Below are positions 58,568-64,000 of a stretch of 64,000 bases of DNA, piece by piece. The translations under genes and the position numbers were made by a program. Location: positions 6,882,001 to 6,946,000 of the forward strand of contig NZ_CP127295.1 of assembly GCF_030285665.1 (NCBI RefSeq). The letters are read 5' to 3'. Source of the stretch: Amycolatopsis mongoliensis. Lineage in GTDB: Bacteria > Actinomycetota > Actinomycetes > Mycobacteriales > Pseudonocardiaceae. The notes beneath the pieces are model-generated. The model was given only the letters and a program-made list of their open reading frames with translations. It searched no databases and was not told the DNA's origin. The first letter of the stretch is position 1. Each line of letters opens with the position of its first letter.

Positions 58568-58593
58568 ATACCCAAAGCCGTCGCGAATCACAC
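58568..58593 (-). promoter_or_regulatory. SigF/SigB-type promoter of the sigma gene
   Basis: On the minus strand, GTGT (58590-58593), 16 bp, then GGGTAT (58568-58573). The class consensus is GTTT-N14-17-GGGTAT. Start of transcription would fall about 58561, nearly at the ATG, giving a very short or absent leader. It implies positive autoregulation. The remainder of 58559-58746 shows nothing clear. Confidence 0.6.
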
Positions 58594-58746
58594 GAACCGG
58601 AGACCGGGAAGCGGTGCATTGGTGCGTCCGGAGCAACGTGGCGAGCTGAATGCCCGCTCGCGCCACCGGCGGCGGACCCCGAGGCGCCGGGTGACCGGCC
58701 CGTTCCTCCCCTTCGGACATCCACATCGGACAGAAGAGGAAAGGAG

Positions 58747-59742
58747 TCAGTTTCCGCCGCAGGGCAGCGTCCCCGTGCGCAGGGCGTGGCCGCCGTCGTT
58801 CGCGTCGTCGGCCCACACCACCGCCTTGCGGCCGGCCGCGCACGTCGAGCGCGGGGCGATCGCGAACCCTTCGTTGTTGTAGTTCGGCATCTTCGACGGC
58901 CGCGCGTACGTCGCGGTCACGGTGAACTTGCCGTCGACGAGCTTCAGCGTCGCCGACCTGCCGTCGCACGTGTCATCGCAGACCGACCAGAGGCTGCCCG
59001 TCTCCGGTTCGAACTCCAGCTCCATGACCTTCGGGAACCCGGACGCGATGGTCGCCACGCGGGTGAACCCGCCGCCCGCCTGGTCGAGCGCGTACGCGTA
59101 GATCTTCCCTTCGTCCTCGAGGCCGACGAAGTACAGGCCGGTGCCGTGACCGGCGTAGGCCGCCGGGTCGTAGCGCGCCTTCGTGCGCTCGTCGCGGAAG
59201 CCGCCGGCGGTCAGGAACGTGTCCGGGACCCAGGTGATGCCCTCGAAGCCGCCGTTGTCGTCGACGCCGGGCAGATCGCCGGTGAGGTCCCACTCGGCGA
59301 CCGCGTTCAGCGACTTCGCCGAAGAACCGGTGTCGAACCGCAGCACCTTGAGCAGACTGCCGTCCTCGTCGTTGTCGCGTTCGGTCGCCGCGAACACGCC
59401 GTCGGGCGTGGCCACCACGCCTTCGGCGTCCGGGTCACCGCCGCCGTTCCGGTAGTGCAGCTGCTTCCCGGACGCCCAGCCGCTGTCCGGAGCCCAGGTG
59501 CTGCCCTGGCGGACGAGCCGGTACAGGGTGCCGGGGCCGTTCTTGACCGCCCACAGCACGCCGGCGCTCTCGAACGAGAGTCCACTGAGGTTTTCACCGA
59601 AGACACCGGCGGAGTCGGCGACCGCGACGGCCGGATCGCCCGGCCACTTCGCCGTCGCGGCGGCCTGGGCGCTGCCGGGGGAGACGGCGAGCAGTGCCGG
59701 AAGAAGTATCGCGGGTGCGGCGAACCGAGGGGAAATGCGCAC
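58747..59742 (-). CDS. Secreted esterase-like/phytase-like beta-propeller protein
   Basis: A 331-residue protein with signal peptide (FAAPAILLPALLAVSPGSAQA). NLSGLSFESAGVLWAVKNGPGTLYRL, DAEGVVATPDGVFAATERDND, GFEGITWVPDTFLTAGG, YFVGLEDEGKIYAYALD and NNEGFAIAPRSTCAAGRKAVVWADD repeat the blade pattern of proteins annotated as esterase-like activity of phytase. Two Cys pairs near the C-terminus (VCDDTCDG, RSTCAA..LPCGG) may form disulfides. It is divergent from the purple acid phosphatase, so both may serve phosphate acquisition. Activity is unproven. Confidence 0.75.
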   Translation of the reverse strand: MRISPRFAAPAILLPALLAVSPGSAQAAATAKWPGDPAVAVADSAGVFGENLSGLSFESAGVLWAVKNGPGTLYRLVRQGSTWAPDSGWASGKQLHYRNGGGDPDAEGVVATPDGVFAATERDNDEDGSLLKVLRFDTGSSAKSLNAVAEWDLTGDLPGVDDNGGFEGITWVPDTFLTAGGFRDERTKARYDPAAYAGHGTGLYFVGLEDEGKIYAYALDQAGGGFTRVATIASGFPKVMELEFEPETGSLWSVCDDTCDGRSATLKLVDGKFTVTATYARPSKMPNYNNEGFAIAPRSTCAAGRKAVVWADDANDGGHALRTGTLPCGGN

Positions 59743-59892
59743 GTCGTGCTCCTGAAGGCCGAAGGGGCGGGCAGCGCGGCGGCGTCAAGGATGATCTTGA
59801 CGAAGGCGACTGTACCCACGGCGGGCACCGCGCACATCCTCCGAACGGGTTGGGCCATCGGAGCCACGAGGGGCAAGATCCACGATCACCCG

Positions 59893-59921
59893 TTGACATA
59901 GTTAAGAAGGCTTCTTAACTT
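59893..59921 (+). promoter_or_regulatory. Leaderless promoter with palindromic operator
   Basis: TTGACA (59893-59898), 17 bp, TAACTT (59916-59921). The expected transcription start, seven bases on, is the A of the ATG at 59928. GTTAAGAAG-G-CTTCTTAAC (59901-59919), a perfect 9-bp-arm palindrome, covers the spacer and -10. A repressor here would shut the phosphatase promoter completely. Confidence 0.7.
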
Positions 59922-59927
59922 GAAGGC

Positions 59928-61550
59928 ATGCCCCCACACCGCCGGAACCCGGCCGAGGAACCGCGGCTCGCCGAGTGGTACGACCACCACGTCCGGAAGC
60001 ACACGCGGCGCGGCGTCTTCCGCGCAACCGCCGGCGGTGCCGCGCTCGCCACCGGACGACTCCTGCTGCCGGGAACCGCCGAGGCGGCACCGCCGCCCCG
60101 GATCGGGCCCACCGTCCTGCTCGGCGCCGAGACGGTCGCGGGCTCGACGCAACGTCCCTTCGGCCGCCACCTCGCCTACGGTGCCGACGCCTCACGGCAG
60201 GTCGTCGTCTCCTGGCAGACGCCGGCCCCGGTGACCGCGCCCTACCTCCGCATCGGCACCGCCGAGGGTGACTACGGCGCGACGGTGCCCGCCGAGGTGC
60301 GCGCGCTGAGGAGCGACCTGTCGTGGCAGACCGCGACGCACACCTTCTCGCCGCACAGCCCGTCGGCCATCACGCAGTACTACCTGCACGTCAAGCTGGA
60401 CAACCTGGTGCCGAACACCACCTACCACTACGTCCTCGGCCACCAGGGCTACGACCCCACCACCAGCGGGCGCGTCGGCGAGGTGGGCACGTTCCGCACC
60501 GCGCCGGCGGCCGGCCGCACCGAGAAGTTCTCCTTCACCGCCTTCGGCGACCAGGGCGTCGGCTACAACGCGCTGGCCACCAACAGCCTGATCGCCGACC
60601 TGGACCCGCGGTTCCACCTCGCCATGGGCGACCTGAGCTATGCGCTCGAGGGCGAAGGCGGGCACCCGGACGAAGACAAGTACGACGCCCGCAAGTGGGA
60701 CTCGTTCTTCGCCCAGAACGAGCCCGTCTCGGCCGGGATCCCGTGGATGGTCGCGATCGGCAACCACGAGATGGAGGGCTGGTACGACGACCACGGCTAC
60801 GGCGGCATGCGCGCCCGGTTCGCCATGCCGGACAACGCCTGGGCCGGCTCGACCTGCATCTACTCGTGGCGCTACCAGAACGTCGGCCTGATCAGCCTGG
60901 ACGGCAACGACATCTGCTACAACAGCCAGTCCAACCTGGACTACACCGAGGGCAGGCAGACCGCCTGGCTCGAGAGTCAGCTCGCCAGGTTCCGCGGTGA
61001 TCCGACCATCGAGTTCATCGTCGTCTACTGCCACCAGTGCACCTACTCGACGTCCGACGCGAACGGCGCCGAGCTGGGCGCGCAGCAGAAGTGGGCGCCG
61101 CTGTTCGACCGGTACCAGGTGGACCTGGTGCTCAACGGGCACAACCACCTCTACGAGCGCACCGACCCGATCAGGGCGGGCAAGGGCACCAAGAAGGCCG
61201 CGCCCGGCACCACCGTGAACTCCGCGAAGGACGGCGTCACCTACATCACCGCCGGGGGCGGCGGCGAGAGCATCAACGACTGGATCGACGAGGACGCGGG
61301 CGACTCCTACCTCGGCCACGTCCACGACGCGACGGTCACGATGCGGTGGGACGACGAGGAGGGCGGGGGCCACTCCGAGAAGGTCACCTGGTCGCGGGTG
61401 CGCTTCCGGGGCTACAGCCTGGTGAACGTCGAGGTCACCCCGGCGGCCGGCGGCACGCCCGGCCGGCTGAAGGTGCGTGCGCTCACCGAAGACAGCGTCC
61501 TCGTCGACGAACTGACCATCCGCCGCGGCCGACCGGAGGACACGCGATGA
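59928..61550 (+). CDS. Tat-exported purple acid phosphatase-like metallophosphoesterase
   Basis: A 540-residue protein. KHTRRGVFRATAGGAALATG is a twin-arginine signal. Residues 60-170 are the N-terminal fibronectin-like domain of purple acid phosphatases (VVVSWQTPAPVTAPYLRIGT, NTTYHYVLGHQGY). The metal site has FTAFGDQG, LAMGDLSYAL, VAIGNHEMEG, VVYCHQCTYS and LNGHNHLYERTDP in order, all intact. VTYITAGGGGESIN follows. It hydrolyses phosphomonoesters outside the cell. It overlaps the next gene by 4 bp. Probably induced by phosphate starvation or by the ligand of the palindrome-binding repressor. Confidence 0.92.
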   Translation: MPPHRRNPAEEPRLAEWYDHHVRKHTRRGVFRATAGGAALATGRLLLPGTAEAAPPPRIGPTVLLGAETVAGSTQRPFGRHLAYGADASRQVVVSWQTPAPVTAPYLRIGTAEGDYGATVPAEVRALRSDLSWQTATHTFSPHSPSAITQYYLHVKLDNLVPNTTYHYVLGHQGYDPTTSGRVGEVGTFRTAPAAGRTEKFSFTAFGDQGVGYNALATNSLIADLDPRFHLAMGDLSYALEGEGGHPDEDKYDARKWDSFFAQNEPVSAGIPWMVAIGNHEMEGWYDDHGYGGMRARFAMPDNAWAGSTCIYSWRYQNVGLISLDGNDICYNSQSNLDYTEGRQTAWLESQLARFRGDPTIEFIVVYCHQCTYSTSDANGAELGAQQKWAPLFDRYQVDLVLNGHNHLYERTDPIRAGKGTKKAAPGTTVNSAKDGVTYITAGGGGESINDWIDEDAGDSYLGHVHDATVTMRWDDEEGGGHSEKVTWSRVRFRGYSLVNVEVTPAAGGTPGRLKVRALTEDSVLVDELTIRRGRPEDTR

Positions 61551-63003
61551 CGACCCACCCTTCCCGGCGCGCGCTGCTGCGGGCCGGCGGGACCGCTCTG
61601 CTTCCCGGCCGGGCCACGCCGGCCGCCGCCGGGGCGAAGCTGCGCCCGTTCGGCCGGCACCTGGCGTTCGGGGCGGACCCGGCCACGCAGGTCACCGTGT
61701 CCTGGCAGGTGCCGGGGCCGGTGACCGGCTCCTACCTCCGCTTCGGCACCTCACCGGCGACGCTCGGCCCGCCCGTGGCCGCCGAAGTGCGTCCACTCGA
61801 GAGCAAGCTGTCCTGGCAGCGCCCGGAGGAGCACGACTTCCCGCCGCACGCGCCCGCGACGCACACGCAGTACTTCCTGCACGTCAGGCTGACCGGCCTG
61901 ACCCCGGACACGGAGTACCACTACGTGCTCGGGCACGCCGGGTACGACCCGGTGACCGCCGACCGGCTCGGCGAGGTGGCCGCCTTCCGCACGGCCGGCG
62001 CCGGCGGCCCGTTCACGTTCACCGCGTTCGGCGACCAGGGCGTCGGCTACAACGCGATCGCCGCCGGCAGCCGGGTGGCGGACCTCGCTCCGGCGTTCCA
62101 CCTGGCCCTGGGCGACCTGAGCTACGCGATGCACGAGCCCGACGGCAAGCCCGCCTCGGAGGACTTCGAATACGACGCGCGGAAATGGGACTCCTTCTTC
62201 GCACAGAACGACCCGGTGGCCTCGGGGATCCCGTGGATGGTCTCGCTCGGCCACCGCGAGTACGAGAAGGTCCACGGCAGCACCGGAAACGGCGGCGCGA
62301 AGGCGCGGTTCTCCATGCCGGACAACGCCTGGAGCGGGTCCACCGGGATCTATTCCTGGCGCTACCACAACGTCGGCCTGCTCAGCCTCGACTCCGGTGA
62401 GGTCTGCTACCGCTTCCCGGCCAAGCTCGACTACACCGCGGGCAGGCAGCTCGCGTGGATCGACGCGCAGCTGGGGAAGTTCCGGGCCGACCCGGCCGTC
62501 GCCTTCGTCGTGGTCTGCTTCAACCACTCCGTCTACAGCACCGGCGACCGGTACGGTGCGGAGCTCGGGGCGCAGGAGAAGTGGGCGCCCCTGTTCGACA
62601 AGCACGGGGTCGACCTCGTGCTCACCGGCCACAACCGGCTCTACGAGCGCACCGACCCGATCAAGGCCGGGAAGGGGACCAGGAAGGTCCCGCCGGGCGG
62701 CGCGGTGGCCGCCCGGACCGACGGCACCACCTACGTCACCGCCGGGGGCGGGGACAGGCTCTCGACGCGTTCTTCAAGAACGCGCCCGAGAGCTACCTGG
62801 GCCACGAGGACGGCTCCACCGGCGCCACGATGAAGTCGTACAAGAAGGGCAGTACGAAGGCCACCGAAACGAAGGTGACGTGGTCGCGGGTCCGGTACCG
62901 CGGGTACGGGCTGGTGGCGGTCGACGTCACGGCGGAGCAGATGGTCGTGCGCGCGCTCGCCGAGAACGGCGACCAGATCGACGAACTGACCCTCCGGCGC
63001 TGA
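61547..63003 (+). pseudogene. Decayed tandem copy of the purple acid phosphatase
   Basis: The frame from ATG 61547 parallels the preceding gene over its length, including a Tat signal (SRRALLRAGGTALL), FTAFGDQG and LALGDLSYAM. Active-site residues are lost: GNHE reads GHRE (about 62248-62260), HQC reads NHS, and GHNH reads GHNR. At 62752-62757 a base is missing (GGGGACAGG; GAC-CAG expected), so the frame changes from TAGGGGD to the one that continues ALDAFFKNAPESYLGHEDG and DGDQIDELTLRR-like end at 63003. Changed ligands plus a frameshift indicate a paralog under relaxed selection. Confidence 0.82.
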
Positions 63004-63014
63004 CGCCGAGGCGC

Positions 63015-64000
63015 TCAAGCATCGATGTCCGGCGGCAGCACCGGCAGCGTCAGCCACGACCGCCCGCCGACGTGGACCCGGTTGGTGGCCACGACCTTCC
63101 GGCGGTCGCCCACCTCGCGGGCACCGGTGTTCGTGTTGACGTCGAAGCGGGGGAAGTTGCTGGAGCTGACGTCGAGCCGGATGCGGTGCCCGGCCCGGAA
63201 CAGGTTCGCCGTGTCGGGGGCCTCGACGGTGATGTCGTAGACCTCGCCGGGGACCATCGGCGCCGGTTCGGCGAAGGAGTCCCGGTAGCGGCAGCGCAGG
63301 ATGCCGTCGGTGAGGTTCATCGCGAAGCCCTGCGGGTAGTCGGCGCTGGGCGGGTGGACGTCGACCAGTTTCACCGTGAAGTCCGTGTCGGCGGCGGTGG
63401 ACGACACCGCCAGCCGCACGGTGACCGGCCCGGCGACCGCGACGTCCCGCGCCAGCGGCGGGGTCTGGAACACGAGCACGTCCGGTCGGCTTTCCAGCGG
63501 CAGGAAGGGTTCCGACGCGCCGAAGAAGCGTTCGTCGGGGCACTGGTGGAACGCGCCCCCGCTCATCACCGGCTCGCCGGAGGTGACCTGGCCGCCGAGC
63601 GTGGGCACCGGGTCGGCCGGGTCGAAGTCGTACTCCAGGTACGCGGGGTCCGCCGGCGCCGGGGTGCGGGTGAGGCTGCCGTCGGCGCACAGGTGGAACA
63701 CCTGGTCCTCGGCGGTCTCCGGGGGCCACGCCGCCGCCGTGCGCCACCGGCCGCCGTGGTCGAGGCGGCCGTCGGCGGTCCGGCGCCCGGAGCCGCCGCC
63801 CATCAGGAAGTACCGCACCGGCGGCGGGGACTCGCCGTCGGCGGTGAGGTGCGCGTCGAACCAGCGCAGCCGCATCGTCACGTAGTCGTCGTCGAGGTTG
63901 CCGTCGAGCGGCGCTTCGGGGCCGAAGTCGACGTCACCGGCGTGCCGCACGCTGCGGGCGCCGTGGGTCCACGGCCCGAGCACGAGGTAGGCGGGGCTGT
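63015..64000 (-). CDS. CocE/NonD-family hydrolase, C-terminal part (cut by window edge)
   Basis: The last ~328 residues of an X-Pro-dipeptidyl-peptidase/CocE-like serine hydrolase; the frame is open to position 64000. LVLGPWTHGARSV is the catalytic-His region, LRWFDAHLTADGE closes the hydrolase domain, and LVFQTPPLARDVAVAGPVTVRLAVSS begins the C-terminal jelly roll, with YDITVEAPDTANLFRAGHRIRLDVSSSNFPRFDVN typical of the family. The nucleophile Ser lies outside the window. It acts on esters or peptides of unknown kind and converges on the phosphatase pseudogene. Confidence 0.9.
   Translation of the reverse strand, partial: SPAYLVLGPWTHGARSVRHAGDVDFGPEAPLDGNLDDDYVTMRLRWFDAHLTADGESPPPVRYFLMGGGSGRRTADGRLDHGGRWRTAAAWPPETAEDQVFHLCADGSLTRTPAPADPAYLEYDFDPADPVPTLGGQVTSGEPVMSGGAFHQCPDERFFGASEPFLPLESRPDVLVFQTPPLARDVAVAGPVTVRLAVSSTAADTDFTVKLVDVHPPSADYPQGFAMNLTDGILRCRYRDSFAEPAPMVPGEVYDITVEAPDTANLFRAGHRIRLDVSSSNFPRFDVNTNTGAREVGDRRKVVATNRVHVGGRSWLTLPVLPPDIDA

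Noticed and set aside
62600..63003. A separate small gene in the second frame after 62455
   Set aside because: The frame's homology is to the C-terminal end of the phosphatase and begins only after the frameshift; it has no start of its own.

Overview
The window is very GC-rich DNA with strong third-position GC bias, many GTG starts, GTGA/ATGA stop-start overlaps, Tat and Sec export signals, a CebR-type operator, a SigF/SigB-type sigma factor with its own promoter, and LutABC, PaaX, DUF5134 and DUF3253 families. This is an actinomycete chromosome. The gene set and a dispersed GACATGAATGA/TCATTCATGTC palindrome suggest a Pseudonocardiaceae member such as Amycolatopsis. The genus is an inference. 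The region looks like a chromosome arm: metabolic and secreted-enzyme islands with several decaying genes, and no rRNA, tRNA, CRISPR array, phage or transposase.

Layout. 1-9.6 kb: regulators (two TetR, one PaaX, one ATPase of the anti-sigma type) interleaved with hydrolases, an amidase and two MFS exporters/importers. 9.6-13.8 kb: a secreted GH43-like protein divergent from the lactate-oxidation operon lutABC. 13.8-17.6 kb: two copies of a repeat element, a chimeric peptidase/SDR pseudogene, a methyltransferase, an AhpD-like protein and a copper polysaccharide monooxygenase under a perfect CebR box. 17.9-24.3 kb: a catabolic operon (cyclase, FAD monooxygenase, two-domain VOC dioxygenase, FAH-family hydrolase, a ruined SDR, C-C hydrolase-like enzyme, small VOC protein). 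24.4-32.2 kb: copper-related genes (PepSY, DUF5134, CopC, CopZ, CopA) with an ECF sigma/anti-sigma pair and a third repeat copy. 32.3-37.7 kb: a dipeptide/oligopeptide-type ABC operon with fused ATPases. 37.8-42.1 kb: a Tat-exported sugar-hydrolase-like protein, a STAS/ATPase fusion and an arsenic cluster (arsR, truncated acr3, arsM, cadI/arsI).

42.1-46.8 kb holds the most striking gene: a 1563-residue WXG/RHS polymorphic toxin whose last ~190 residues match the ADP-ribosyl cyclase (Aplysia cyclase/CD38) fold motif by motif, with no immunity gene beside it on its own strand. 47-52 kb: an SDR/MarR divergent pair, an acyl-ACP desaturase with a nested-palindrome operator, and a large GH2 enzyme with AbfB modules. 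52.3-57.7 kb: CoA transferase scoAB with an IclR regulator, then a MarR regulator, a remnant of hmgA, a conserved hypothetical and fumarylacetoacetase. The homogentisate pathway has lost its dioxygenase here while its downstream steps remain. 57.7-64 kb: a SigF/SigB-type sigma factor, a secreted phytase-esterase-like protein, a purple acid phosphatase with a leaderless promoter and palindromic operator, its decayed tandem copy, and the C-terminal part of a CocE/NonD hydrolase.

Themes: recurrent loss of single genes from otherwise intact pathways (hmgA, acr3, SDR, second phosphatase), many legible operators, and one probable NAD-targeting secreted toxin.
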